The position numbers and the translations under genes are program-made. 64,000 nt of DNA from Clostridia bacterium (lineage in GTDB: Bacteria > Bacillota > Clostridia > Oscillospirales > Acutalibacteraceae). The stretch spans positions 38,441 to 102,440 of the forward strand of contig JAFYNR010000060.1 in the NCBI GenBank assembly GCA_017548045.1, given 5' to 3'. Under the pieces are notes generated by a model that searched no databases, was not told where the DNA came from, and saw nothing but the letters and a program-made list of their open reading frames with translations. Numbering within the stretch: position 1 is the stretch's first letter; each line of letters begins with the position of its first letter. Shown piece after piece: positions 24,287-32,767 of this stretch.

Positions 24287-25363
24287 ATGGGTAAGAAAAA
24301 AATTCTCATCCTCGCCATCTGCGCCGCAGTTGTGATTGCAGGCTCCGTAGCAGCCGTTGCATTTCTCAGAGGCGGTTTTAACAAAGCAGGCGATGAAACA
24401 ACAACCTCATCAACAGCTCCTCAGACCGAGTATGATTATAATGAATATAATCCCGGTGTTTATGAGCCTGTTGATACATCCGATTCATCGGACGACAACG
24501 TTCTCACAACACTTCAGCAGATTCTTGACGTAACAAAGAATGCTGCAAGCAAAAATCCCACTAAGGCTAATTCAAACAAGACTTCCACCAAGGCTAATTC
24601 AAACAACAAAAAGCCCGCAAACAGCACAACAACAAAGAAGAGCACCGTTTCATATCCCGGCGATGATAAGCTTGTTGACCAGGTTATCGGTCCCGACGGC
24701 GATCAGTTCCTCGGTTACAGATACGATGCAGAGGGCGATTTCTATTACACAGACGATAAGGACTGCTGGCAGTCAAACGCAGGCTTCAACGAAGTTTATG
24801 ACGTTATGACTCCCATGACCGCTATGTATATCGACGTTCTCCGTATCCGTTTCACATACGGCGATAAAGACTGGATGATTCAGCTCTGGAAGGGTCAGTA
24901 CGGCTGGCTTCTCGTCGGTGCCGAAATCGGTGTTTACACAACAGATGCAGGTACATATACAGGTCAGATCGGTGACGTTAACCACTATGACTGCGCCGAT
25001 AAGGAAGATTGGCTCAAGATGGAAATGACCTGCTACTGGAAGGAAAACAATCAGGGCTCATACAAAAAGGCATTCCACAGAGAATACACCGAATACTGGT
25101 GGGCAACAGGCTTCGTTAAGGGCCAGCTTACAAAGTATACAGCTCCCAGAACAGAGCTTAAGATGAAGGCAAGAATCACCTTCAAGTCAGAAGAAATGGC
25201 AAATCTCTTTACCCTCGGTCTCAGACAGTCAGGCTTTGCACGTGCACTCGGTTCAAATCAGCTTGCAGACGACTCATTCTATCAGAGCGGTGCAGACGTA
25301 TGGTTCCTCTGGCTCACAAAGAACCACGAATGCTTCCCCGGCTATGAAGGCAAACAGTCATAA
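24287..25363 (+). CDS. Membrane-anchored DUF4474-type surface protein, paralogue 2
   Basis: The 358-residue product repeats the plan of its neighbour: a membrane segment (about 5-27), an extracellular low-complexity linker rich in Ser, Thr, Asn and Lys, then the DUF4474-type domain with GYRYDAEGDFYYTDDKDCWQ, IQLWKGQYGW, GAEIGVYT, HYDCADKEDWLKMEM and YWWATGFVKGQL. It starts with GCAGGAGG. The linker contains a short nucleotide direct repeat, a sign of recent slippage. Function unknown. Confidence 0.82.
   Translation: MGKKKILILAICAAVVIAGSVAAVAFLRGGFNKAGDETTTSSTAPQTEYDYNEYNPGVYEPVDTSDSSDDNVLTTLQQILDVTKNAASKNPTKANSNKTSTKANSNNKKPANSTTTKKSTVSYPGDDKLVDQVIGPDGDQFLGYRYDAEGDFYYTDDKDCWQSNAGFNEVYDVMTPMTAMYIDVLRIRFTYGDKDWMIQLWKGQYGWLLVGAEIGVYTTDAGTYTGQIGDVNHYDCADKEDWLKMEMTCYWKENNQGSYKKAFHREYTEYWWATGFVKGQLTKYTAPRTELKMKARITFKSEEMANLFTLGLRQSGFARALGSNQLADDSFYQSGADVWFLWLTKNHECFPGYEGKQS
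24563..24606 (+). repeat. 17-base direct repeat in the linker of DUF4474 paralogue 2
   Basis: AAGGCTAATTCAAACAA occurs at 24563-24579 and again at 24590-24606, period 27 bases. It stays in frame and encodes a duplicated Lys-Ala-Asn-Ser-Asn unit. Confidence 0.85.
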
Positions 25364-25466
25364 TCACATTTAAGTTAATCCGTATTATTTTTAGGTGTTT
25401 GGTCAATTTTAATCAAAATACTTAAAACACACTTCATTATTTATACACTTTTTGTTCCGAAAGGTG

Positions 25467-25495
25467 TTGACAATAAGGCATCAATATGTTATTAT
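25467..25495 (+). promoter_or_regulatory. Strong sigma-A promoter of the small secreted protein gene
   Basis: TTGACA (25467-25472) and TATTAT (25490-25495) are 17 bases apart, 52 bases before the start codon. Confidence 0.85.
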
Positions 25496-25546
25496 TAGGT
25501 AACAATTGTTGCTCTTGCAATAAAATTTGAAAGGAATGGTTCGAAA

Positions 25547-25996
25547 ATGAAGAAAGTACTTGCAATTGTTCTCGCACTTGTTATGGCTCTTTCAATGAGC
25601 GCTATGGCATTTGCAGCAGACGCAGCAGCTGACGTTAACGCTATCCTTGACGATATCGTTGCAGCAGCAGAAGACAGCACAGCAGCTTGGGACGCAGTTG
25701 AAGGCGCTATCATCAAGGTTATCGACGCTATCGAAGACAAGACAGCTGATCTTGCAGCAGTAGAAGGCGAAGTTATCAACCTTGAAACAGTTCTTGACGG
25801 TATCCCCGGTGTTGACGGTCTCCTTGGCTCACTCAAAGAGACAATCAAGGGCCTCTATGCAGGCGAAGTTGCTACTGTTCCCGAAACAACCGTTGAAGCT
25901 CCCGCTGAAACAGGTTCATCAGTAGCTGGTATCGCAGTATTCGCAGCAGTTTCAGTTGCAGCTGCAGCAGCATACGTTTGCACAAAGAAGAACTAA
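25547..25996 (+). CDS. Small Ala-rich secreted protein with a sorting-signal-like C-terminus
   Basis: The 149-residue product starts with a signal peptide (KKVLAIVLALVMALSMSAMAFA, split as basic start, hydrophobic core, AFA cleavage site near residue 23). The mature part is acidic and helical, with about one residue in four Ala. The end reads PAETG (119-123), then a hydrophobic stretch (126-143) and CTKKN, the layout of a sortase signal; the motif resembles LAXTG rather than LPXTG. Codon use is strongly biased to GCA, GTT, GAC, as in highly expressed genes, and the promoter is strong. Function is unknown; it is flanked by a strong terminator. Confidence 0.78.
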   Translation: MKKVLAIVLALVMALSMSAMAFAADAAADVNAILDDIVAAAEDSTAAWDAVEGAIIKVIDAIEDKTADLAAVEGEVINLETVLDGIPGVDGLLGSLKETIKGLYAGEVATVPETTVEAPAETGSSVAGIAVFAAVSVAAAAAYVCTKKN

Positions 25997-26053
25997 TTTT
26001 GGTTCAACCCTTTATTTAATTGAATTAGCGCAAGAATTTAATTAAATAGCTTA

Positions 26054-26084
26054 GCGGCATATCTTCGGATATGCCGCTTTTTGT
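26054..26084 (+). terminator. Intrinsic terminator after the small secreted protein gene
   Basis: A 10-bp stem GCGGCATATC/GATATGCCGC with a TTCG tetraloop is followed by TTTTTGTTTT. Confidence 0.93.
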
Positions 26085-26158
26085 TTTCGTCAACTCCCAC
26101 AAAAACGCAAAAGGTTTTTAGTGGAAAATGTTGTATTTAAAAAGTAATGTAAAAGTGT

Positions 26159-26202
26159 TATAATACGCTTACAGGTTCTCATAATTTTATTATGTGAGAA
26201 CC
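26159..26202 (+). promoter_or_regulatory. Extended -10 promoter and 5'-end inverted repeat of the MFS gene
   Basis: TGTTATAAT (extended -10, hexamer 26159-26164) has no well-placed -35. About ten bases downstream an inverted repeat GGTTCTCA (26174-26181) and TGAGAACC (26195-26202) would lie at the very start of the mRNA. It could be an operator for an unseen repressor or an mRNA 5' hairpin. Confidence 0.55.
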
Positions 26203-26229
26203 GTTAAATTCGTAATAGGAGAATAAACT

Positions 26230-27720
26230 ATGAACAACACCTTTTTCTGTGCAAGAGAAAACGGTAAGCTTCACCGCCCCAGAACAATTCTGACGGGCTT
26301 TGGCTTTATGGCTGCCTCTATTGCATGGGCAATCTATGACCCCTACATCACAAAAATTCTTGAAAAACTGCTTAATGCATCCGCTATGGTTACTCAGTGG
26401 AGTGCAAAGCTTAACGAAATGTTCCCCGTTCTTGCAAAATTTGCGGAATCACAGGGCGAAAACGTTGTTACCGAAGCAGGTGGCATTACCCTCGTTCCCC
26501 TGTTTATCGGTATCATTATGACATTTGATAATATTTTCGGCGTTATTTTCCAGCCTACCTTCGGCAAGCTGTCTGACAGATGCCATTCAAAGCTTGGCAA
26601 GCGCCGTCCCTTCATCGTATTCGGTGCTCCCGTTTCAGCATTTCTTTTTGCGGTTATTCCCTGGGTTGCACTCAGCGGCTCCCTTCCCCTTACGATGCTT
26701 TTCATCATCCTCTTCGTTTTCTCAATGTCTCTGTGGAGAGCTCCCGTTGTTGCTCTTATGCCCGCCCTCACTCCCCCTGCACTTCGCAGTGAAGGCAACG
26801 CAATCATCAACCTTATGGGCGGCGTAGGCAGTGCAATCGGTATGGTTGCAGGCACAATCGTAGGTGTAATCTACAAAGCCGTAACAGGAGTAAAAATCAC
26901 AACAGCCAACGAGCAGGTTGCATTCCCCTATGTTTTCCTTACCGGTGCCATCGTAATGATTATCGGTATGCTCGTTATTCTGTTCTTCGTAAAAGAGCCT
27001 TCAAGCAAGCTTGAAGCAATCGCTGAGCAGAACAAGGCTGCAGATGCAGCCGCAAAGGCAAAGGCTGAAAAGGAAGCAAAGAAAGCCGCAAAGGCAGCAC
27101 AGAAGGCACAGAAGCTTTCAAAGGGCGAGAGAAAGAGCCTTATCTTTATGCTGGGCGGTCTGTTCTTCCTTTTCTGCGGTACAAACGCAATCACCACCTT
27201 CTTTGCACTTTTCGCAGCAGAGGTTCTCGGCAAAACCACGTCGGAAGCTACCATTATGACCACTCTTTTTGCCGTATGCTCCGCAGCAGCAGCTATCCCT
27301 GCAGGCTATATGGGTAAGAAAATCGGCAGAAAAAAGACTATTCTTCTCGGTCTTGTAGTATTTATGGCAGTATTTGCACTCTATGTTCTTACTCAGAGCA
27401 TGGCTCTTATCTGGGTTGCTCTTGTTCTCGGCGGCTTTGCAAATATGCTTATCACAGTTAACACACTTCCCCTTGTTCTTGAAATCGGCGGTATCGATAA
27501 GGTCGGTACCTTCACAGGCTATTATTACACAGCAACCTTCTCGGCTCAGATTGCATCACCCATCATCTACGGTGTTGTACGTATGCTTTCGGGCACATAC
27601 CTTTCGCTGTTTGTATACAGCCCCGTTATGTTTGTCCTCAGCATTCTCTGCATCCTCTTCGTCAAGCACGGCGAAGCAATTCCCGAAGCAGTTGTAAAGG
27701 CTGCCGCAGAAGAAGACTGA
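26230..27720 (+). CDS. MFS transporter, SLC45/GPH-like sugar transporter family
   Basis: The 496-residue product is a 12-span membrane transporter. It has the cytoplasmic loop motif GKLSDRCHSKLGKRRPFIVFG and DNIFGVIFQPTFG, features of sucrose/SLC45 and glycoside-pentoside-hexuronide transporters, and a repeat of the motif in the second half (GKKIGRKKTILLG). A Lys/Ala-rich cytoplasmic loop (about residues 262-297) joins the two halves. Substrate is probably a sugar or glycoside but cannot be fixed. It is a single-gene unit between two terminators. Confidence 0.82.
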   Translation: MNNTFFCARENGKLHRPRTILTGFGFMAASIAWAIYDPYITKILEKLLNASAMVTQWSAKLNEMFPVLAKFAESQGENVVTEAGGITLVPLFIGIIMTFDNIFGVIFQPTFGKLSDRCHSKLGKRRPFIVFGAPVSAFLFAVIPWVALSGSLPLTMLFIILFVFSMSLWRAPVVALMPALTPPALRSEGNAIINLMGGVGSAIGMVAGTIVGVIYKAVTGVKITTANEQVAFPYVFLTGAIVMIIGMLVILFFVKEPSSKLEAIAEQNKAADAAAKAKAEKEAKKAAKAAQKAQKLSKGERKSLIFMLGGLFFLFCGTNAITTFFALFAAEVLGKTTSEATIMTTLFAVCSAAAAIPAGYMGKKIGRKKTILLGLVVFMAVFALYVLTQSMALIWVALVLGGFANMLITVNTLPLVLEIGGIDKVGTFTGYYYTATFSAQIASPIIYGVVRMLSGTYLSLFVYSPVMFVLSILCILFVKHGEAIPEAVVKAAAEED

Positions 27721-27798
27721 TTCCGTCGGAATAAACTCCGCAAGGCATTCCGCAGCCTTCGGCAGAATTTTCCGACACAATTCATACATCCTTCTATA

Positions 27799-27840
27799 AA
27801 AGCAAAAGACATCGGTTCCGCACCGGTGTCTTTTGCTTTG
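27799..27840 (+). terminator. Terminator after the MFS gene
   Basis: AAAGCAAAAGACA pairs with TGTCTTTTGCTTT and is extended by an inner CGG/CCG stem. It is GC-poor but long, with T-rich 3' arm. Confidence 0.8.
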
Positions 27841-27845
27841 TAATA

Positions 27846-27874
27846 TTGTAATTTTTTACAATATATGATAATAT
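27846..27874 (+). promoter_or_regulatory. Probable comM promoter
   Basis: TTGTAA (27846-27851) and TAATAT (27869-27874), 17-base spacing, 30 bases before the comM start. Confidence 0.55.
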
Positions 27875-27903
27875 ATTTTCATAAATTCACGGGGAGTGAT
27901 TTG

Positions 27904-29433
27904 ATGTTTGCCCGCATAAACAGTATGGGTCTTTTCGGCATAGACAGCTATATGGTAGGCGTTGAGGTTGATTACGGTCAGGGCCTGCCCAGAATAGATA
28001 TTGTAGGACTGCCCGATGCCGCCGTCAAGGAGGCACAGAACCGTGTTCGCTCCGCAATCAAAAACAGCGGCTACGACTTCCCCAAAAGCAGAATTACCAT
28101 TAACCTCTCCCCTGCGGATATCCGCAAGGAAGGTCCCGTTTACGATCTGCCCATTCTTATTGCCATTCTGAAAGCAGGCAATCAGCTTCCGTATGATATT
28201 GACGACTGTGCATTTATCGGTGAATTATCCCTTGACGGACTTGTAAGGCACGTCAACGGCGTGCTTCCTATGGTTATCAGAGCACAGAAAAGCGGAATAA
28301 AGCGTGTTTTTGTTCCCTCGGCAAACGCACTTGAAAGTTCCGTTGTTGAGGGTATCGACGTTTATGCGGTTGACACCGTAAGCCAGGTAATTTCGCATAT
28401 CAAAGGCGAAATTGCTCTTGAGCCCGTCAGATTCAGCCCTGCAATGCAAAATAAAAAACAGTCTTATCTGCCCGATTTCAAGGACGTTATGGGTCAGATG
28501 GAGGCAAAATATGCGCTGGAAATTGCGGCGGCAGGCGGTCACAACATAATTATGGTAGGCCCTCCCGGTTCTGGTAAAAGTATGCTGGCAAAGCGTCTGC
28601 CCTCAATTCTTCCCGATATGACCTTTGAAGAAAGCCTGCGTACAACCGAGCTTTATTCCATAGCCGGTGCACTGCCCGAGGGTGTTTCGCTTATTACCGA
28701 AAGACCCTTCCGCGCACCTCATCATACCGTATCACCCGCAGGTCTTTCCGGCGGCGGTGCCATACCGAGGCCGGGCGAAATTTCCCTTGCCCACAACGGT
28801 GTTCTTTTCCTTGATGAGCTCCCCGAATTTTCAAGAGTTGCAATGGAAGTGCTTCGTCAGCCCATTGAAGACGGCAGGATAACCATTTCAAGGGCAAATG
28901 CATCCTTTACCTACCCCTGCTCCGCAATGGTGGTGTGTGCTATGAATCCCTGTCCCTGCGGATATCTGGGGCATCCCAAGCGTGAATGTACCTGCCCCGA
29001 AGGCTCGGCAAGACGCTACGTATCCCGAATTTCGGGTCCTATGCTGGACAGAATAGACATACATATCGAAGTGCCGCCCGTTGACTTTGAAAAGCTTTCA
29101 AGCAAGGTACCCTCCGAAAGCTCCGCCGAAATCAAAAAGCGTGTAAACGCCGCAAGAAAAATTCAGATTGAAAGGCTCCGAGGCTCGGGTATCACCTGCA
29201 ACGCAAAAATGGATGCGGCAATGACCCGCGAATTCTGCCGACCTACCGCAGATGCTCTTGTTATGCTTGAGAAAATTTTCAATAAGCTTGATTTTTCCGC
29301 AAGAGCATACGATAAAATTCTGCGCGTGTCAAGAACCGTTGCCGACCTTGAAAACGCTCAGCACATTGAGGCTTCCCACATAGCACAGGCGGTGCAGTAC
29401 AGAAGCCTTGACAGAAAACTCTGGCACAGATAA
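27904..29433 (+). CDS. comM: ComM/YifB Mg-chelatase-like AAA+ ATPase
   Basis: This 509-residue protein is the YifB/ComM family AAA+ helicase, shown in other bacteria to promote branch migration during natural transformation. It has the N-terminal Lon-like fold (VDIVGLPDAAVKEAQNRVRSA-type sequence), Walker A GPPGSGKSMLAKR, HTVSPAGLSGGG, Walker B LFLDELPEF, the Cys-rich NPCPCGYLGHPKRECTC, and RISGPMLDRIDIHIEV. I start at the ATG 27904, after GGGAGTG, where family members begin (MFARINSMGLFGI). Confidence 0.94.
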   Translation: MFARINSMGLFGIDSYMVGVEVDYGQGLPRIDIVGLPDAAVKEAQNRVRSAIKNSGYDFPKSRITINLSPADIRKEGPVYDLPILIAILKAGNQLPYDIDDCAFIGELSLDGLVRHVNGVLPMVIRAQKSGIKRVFVPSANALESSVVEGIDVYAVDTVSQVISHIKGEIALEPVRFSPAMQNKKQSYLPDFKDVMGQMEAKYALEIAAAGGHNIIMVGPPGSGKSMLAKRLPSILPDMTFEESLRTTELYSIAGALPEGVSLITERPFRAPHHTVSPAGLSGGGAIPRPGEISLAHNGVLFLDELPEFSRVAMEVLRQPIEDGRITISRANASFTYPCSAMVVCAMNPCPCGYLGHPKRECTCPEGSARRYVSRISGPMLDRIDIHIEVPPVDFEKLSSKVPSESSAEIKKRVNAARKIQIERLRGSGITCNAKMDAAMTREFCRPTADALVMLEKIFNKLDFSARAYDKILRVSRTVADLENAQHIEASHIAQAVQYRSLDRKLWHR

Positions 29434-29440
29434 ATAAATG

Positions 29441-29469
29441 TTGATAATTAGCGAATTATATTGTATAAT
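29441..29469 (+). promoter_or_regulatory. Sigma-A promoter of sufC-sufB
   Basis: TTGATA (29441-29446) and TATAAT (29464-29469), spacing 17. Confidence 0.8.
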
Positions 29470-29500
29470 ATATTGATACTTTTATATATGGAGAAAAGAT

Positions 29501-30229
29501 ATGTTAAGACTTGAAAATGTATCTTTCAAGGTTGAGGCTGAAGGCTCAATCCTTGAAATTATCGATAATGTCAGCCTTGAAGTGCCCGACGGTGAATTCG
29601 TTGTCATCACGGGTCCCAACGGCGGCGGCAAATCCACTCTCGCACGCCTTATTATGGGCATTGAAAAGCCCACAGGCGGCAAGATTTATTACAACGATGT
29701 TGATATCACCGACCTTTCCGTAACCGAGAGAGCAAAGCTTGGTATAGGCTATGCATTCCAGCAGCCTCCCCGATTCAAGGGACTTACCGTGCGCAGACTT
29801 CTTTCCCTTGCGGCAGGAAGCGAGCTTCCCGTTGACGAATGCTGCGGATATCTTACAAGCGTGGGTCTTTGCTCAAAGGATTACCTTAACCGTGAAATGG
29901 ACTACTCCCTTTCGGGCGGCGAGGCAAAGAGAATTGAAATTGCAACCCTTATGGCACGCAAGCTGGGTCTTGCAATTTTTGATGAGCCCGAAGCAGGCAT
30001 CGACCTGTGGAGCTTTTCAATGCTTGTTGAATCCTTCAAGGCAATGAGCAAGGGCAGCCACAAGAGCGTTATCATCATCTCACATCAGGAGCGCATTATG
30101 CAGCTTGCGGATAAGATGATTGTTATTGCAGACGGCCACGTAAGAGACAGCGGCACAAAGGATGAGATTTTCCCCAGACTTATGGGCGAATTCAACGAAA
30201 ACTGCGGTTTCAGAGGTAAGGAGGGTTAA
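29501..30229 (+). CDS. sufC: SufC-type ATPase of Fe-S cluster assembly
   Basis: The 242-residue ABC ATPase matches SufC, which powers the SUF scaffold. It has Walker A GPNGGGKSTLARLI, the signature LSGGEAKRIEIATL, Walker B AIFDEPEAGIDLWS and the HQER H-loop. No transporter subunit accompanies it; the next gene, three bases away, is the SufB-like scaffold. No sufD, sufS or sufU is nearby, which fits a minimal two-component SUF system. Confidence 0.9.
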   Translation: MLRLENVSFKVEAEGSILEIIDNVSLEVPDGEFVVITGPNGGGKSTLARLIMGIEKPTGGKIYYNDVDITDLSVTERAKLGIGYAFQQPPRFKGLTVRRLLSLAAGSELPVDECCGYLTSVGLCSKDYLNREMDYSLSGGEAKRIEIATLMARKLGLAIFDEPEAGIDLWSFSMLVESFKAMSKGSHKSVIIISHQERIMQLADKMIVIADGHVRDSGTKDEIFPRLMGEFNENCGFRGKEG

Positions 30230-30232
30230 TCA

Positions 30233-31150
30233 ATGGAAAGAATAGACAGCCAGCTTCTTGAATCCGTTGCAGACCTTCACGAGGTACCTGCAGGAGCATA
30301 CAATATCAGAAAAAACGGTGAAGGCTTTGCAAGACAGTCTACTGCCAATATTGAAATCGTTTCAAAAACAGACAAGCCCGGTATTGACATCATTGTTGCA
30401 CCCGGCACAAAAAACGAAAGCATTCACATCCCCGTTATCATCACCGAAGCAGGCGTAAACGACCTTGTTTACAATGATTTTTATATCGGCGAGGATGCAG
30501 ACGTGCTTATCGTTGCAGGTTGCGGAATTCATAACAGCGGTGACGAAAAGTCACAGCACGACGGTATACACACCTTCCATATCGGCAAAAACGCCCGCAT
30601 AAAGTACGTTGAAAAGCATTACGGTCAGGGCGACGGCAAGGGAGAAAGAATCCTCAACCCCGTAACCTATGTTGAGCAGGATGAAGGCTCGGTATGCGAA
30701 ATGGAAATGGTGCAGATTAAGGGCGTTGATTCAAGCGTGCGTGACACAAAGGCACATCTTGCCGCAGGGGCAAAGCTTATTGTTACGGAGCGTTTGCTTA
30801 CACACGGCAATCAGTACGTACGCTCGGATATGGACGTTTATCTCGACGGCGAGGATGCATCTTCACAGATTATTTCTCGCTCAGTTGCAAAGGATAACTC
30901 AAAGCAGATTTTCCATCCCAACGCAATAGGCAATGCAAAGTGCAGAGCACACGTACAGTGCGACTCAATTATTATGGACGACGCAACCGTCAGCTCAATC
31001 CCCGCAATTACCGCAAACTCGGCGGATGCACAGATTGTTCACGAGGCGGCTATCGGCAGAATCAATAACGACCAGCTTATCAAGCTGATGACCTTCGGAA
31101 TGAACGAAGAGGAAGCAGAGGAAGTTATTATTCAGGGCTTCCTTAAATAA
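30233..31150 (+). CDS. sufB: SufB/D-like Fe-S scaffold protein, short form
   Basis: The 305-residue product belongs to the SufBD family (beta-helix scaffold) but is shorter than classical SufB (about 465 residues) and lacks its N-terminal region. Conserved features are ITVEAGVNDL-like strands, NAIGNAKCRAHVQCDSIIM, VHEAAIGRINNDQLIKLMTFGMNEEEAEEVII and the terminal GFLK. The Cys in CRAHVQC and the Glu of HEAAIG correspond to the region used for cluster assembly. It is the only SufBD protein in the window and probably forms a homodimer with SufC, as described for the minimal SMS system. Confidence 0.87.
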   Translation: MERIDSQLLESVADLHEVPAGAYNIRKNGEGFARQSTANIEIVSKTDKPGIDIIVAPGTKNESIHIPVIITEAGVNDLVYNDFYIGEDADVLIVAGCGIHNSGDEKSQHDGIHTFHIGKNARIKYVEKHYGQGDGKGERILNPVTYVEQDEGSVCEMEMVQIKGVDSSVRDTKAHLAAGAKLIVTERLLTHGNQYVRSDMDVYLDGEDASSQIISRSVAKDNSKQIFHPNAIGNAKCRAHVQCDSIIMDDATVSSIPAITANSADAQIVHEAAIGRINNDQLIKLMTFGMNEEEAEEVIIQGFLK

Positions 31151-31169
31151 AAATAAAAGCAGGTATCAG

Positions 31170-31206
31170 CAGCCGAGTGTTCATAAGGACACTCGGCTGT
31201 TTTATT
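31170..31206 (+). terminator. Terminator after sufB
   Basis: CAGCCGAGTGT/ACACTCGGCTG, 11-bp stem, 8-base loop, followed by TTTTATT. Confidence 0.92.
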
Positions 31207-31266
31207 AGCTGTACAGCGGGTTGTATTGCTTCACAGACGACAACAAACCAGCCCCAAAAAGCTAAG

Positions 31267-31304
31267 GCGCACTTGCTCACCATCATAGTGGCGGAGCAGT
31301 GCGC
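31267..31304. other. Orphan inverted repeat
   Basis: GCGCACTTGCTC and GAGCAGTGCGC flank an inner CCA/TGG pairing, making a long imperfect hairpin in the gap between the sufB terminator and the convergent hypothetical gene. No T tract follows on either strand. The remaining part of this 188-base gap shows nothing else. Confidence 0.5.
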
Positions 31305-31338
31305 TCTTTCAGATTAGAAGTCAACCTTATACTTATTT

Positions 31339-31842
31339 TCACTTAATGGGAATATTTTTGTTATTGTGAAGTTTTTTATACTTAGACTTTATTGAAATAT
31401 CAAGGTAAATTGCATCTTCTATTGATTGGTTAACCTTTAATACTCGACCGTCCGCAGTATAATACCTGATAAGCTGTTGTTGTGGTTTCTCTTCACAAGA
31501 AACAAATTCATCATAAGTATAATGGTTCTCTTTACCTAAGAAAGTAGTTTCAATAATTTTTTCATCATTATACAGAATCTTCACATTTTTCCATGCTATA
31601 ATCAAAAAAATTCCAAGCAGCGAAAAAAAGAGCCATAATACAGGCACCCAAACGGGAGCTTTAAGCAATAAAGATAAAACAAAAATCATTAAAGTAAAAA
31701 TAATTGTTATTATTCCTACAACCAGAGTGTAATCAGGTAAAGAAACACATTTATAACCCTCGTGGTGTTTAGCGGTTGATTTGCCTAACGGACTTTTTTG
31801 AAACAGCGATATTATCAACTGTGTCAGATGACGAATAAACAT
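31339..31842 (-). CDS. Hypothetical membrane protein, AT-rich
   Basis: I do not recognise this 167-residue protein. It has two adjacent membrane spans (about residues 38-60 and 67-86), then a cytosolic C-terminal domain of about 80 residues with IIETTFLGKENHYTYDEF and RYYTADGRVLKVNQ. The pattern of a double span plus small beta domain resembles bacterial PH-like membrane proteins, but that is a guess. The gene is clearly richer in A+T than its neighbours and uses rarer codons, which suggests later acquisition. The ATG at 31842 follows AAAAAGGTGG. Confidence 0.6.
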   Translation of the reverse strand: MFIRHLTQLIISLFQKSPLGKSTAKHHEGYKCVSLPDYTLVVGIITIIFTLMIFVLSLLLKAPVWVPVLWLFFSLLGIFLIIAWKNVKILYNDEKIIETTFLGKENHYTYDEFVSCEEKPQQQLIRYYTADGRVLKVNQSIEDAIYLDISIKSKYKKLHNNKNIPIK

Positions 31843-31945
31843 ATATACCACCTTTTTACCAATATCTGAATTATTATAACACAATCAAGCACATTTTAAA
31901 GAAACACAGCCTTATATACATTCAGCTATGTAAAACCTGCATTTT

Positions 31946-32767
31946 TTATTGTGTTCTCCGCCAGTGGAATAAGTATTGCTGCGCTATACCTCTTACACCC
32001 TCTGTGCATTCGGGCAAGCCTTCGGGATACATCTCCGCCATAATACGCTTTACCCACACGTCAACGGGGAATGCATCCGCCTTGCCGAAGCCGTAAAGAA
32101 GGGCACACTGTGCAACCTTTTCACCCACTCCCTTGATTTTTATAAGCTCATCCCTGCCTTCTTCAAGGCTTGCAGAATAAATTTTTTCAAAATCAATTTC
32201 CCCGTTTGCAACTTTTTGCGCGGCATCAATGATGTATTTCGCTCTGAAGCCTGCCCTTATGGGAGCAATACCCTCGACCCCTGCTTCTGCTATCTTTTCG
32301 GGAGTGGGAAAGGAATAATCATCACCGCCCAGATTCTCACCGAGAAGTCGGCAAAGGCGGTCAATTATTCCTTTTATTCGGGGTATGTTGTTATTTGCGG
32401 AAATTATGAAGGAGCAGATTGCCTCCCAGGGCTCCTGCTTCAGCAGACGTATTCCGCTGCATTCCTCAACCGCCTTTTTCAAATGAGGGTCTGCCGAAAG
32501 CCTTTCACAAAGCTCTCCGTAATTGCGGTCAAGGTCAAAATAGGGCTTCCATATGTTTTCAAAATCTTCCTCATCCGTACCTATGAAGGTTATTTCGTTG
32601 CCCTCCTGTGAAAGCGTAAGCGGTCTGCCGAAAGCAACGCCGTGCCATTCATTTTCAGCGGTCTGAACCCATCGGAATGCCTGACCGCAATCGAGGGTAC
32701 GGGCTAAATCAAAGCAGGAATTTTTCACTTTTATCCCTTTTTCACAAGTCAGAATTTCGGTATTCAT
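31946..32767 (-). CDS. ogg: 8-oxoguanine DNA glycosylase, OGG1-like HhH-GPD
   Basis: This 273-residue glycosylase/lyase removes oxidised guanine. The N-terminal domain has DLARTLDCGQAFRW, typical of OGG1/clostridial Ogg. The HhH-GPD part has IKGVGEKVAQCALLYG, where the Lys is the nucleophile, and DAFPVDVWVKRIM with the catalytic Asp. No Fe-S cluster cysteines are seen, as expected. I start at ATG 32767, behind GGAGAATG. A second base-excision gene, nth, lies nearby on the same strand. Confidence 0.9.
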   Translation of the reverse strand: MNTEILTCEKGIKVKNSCFDLARTLDCGQAFRWVQTAENEWHGVAFGRPLTLSQEGNEITFIGTDEEDFENIWKPYFDLDRNYGELCERLSADPHLKKAVEECSGIRLLKQEPWEAICSFIISANNNIPRIKGIIDRLCRLLGENLGGDDYSFPTPEKIAEAGVEGIAPIRAGFRAKYIIDAAQKVANGEIDFEKIYSASLEEGRDELIKIKGVGEKVAQCALLYGFGKADAFPVDVWVKRIMAEMYPEGLPECTEGVRGIAQQYLFHWRRTQ

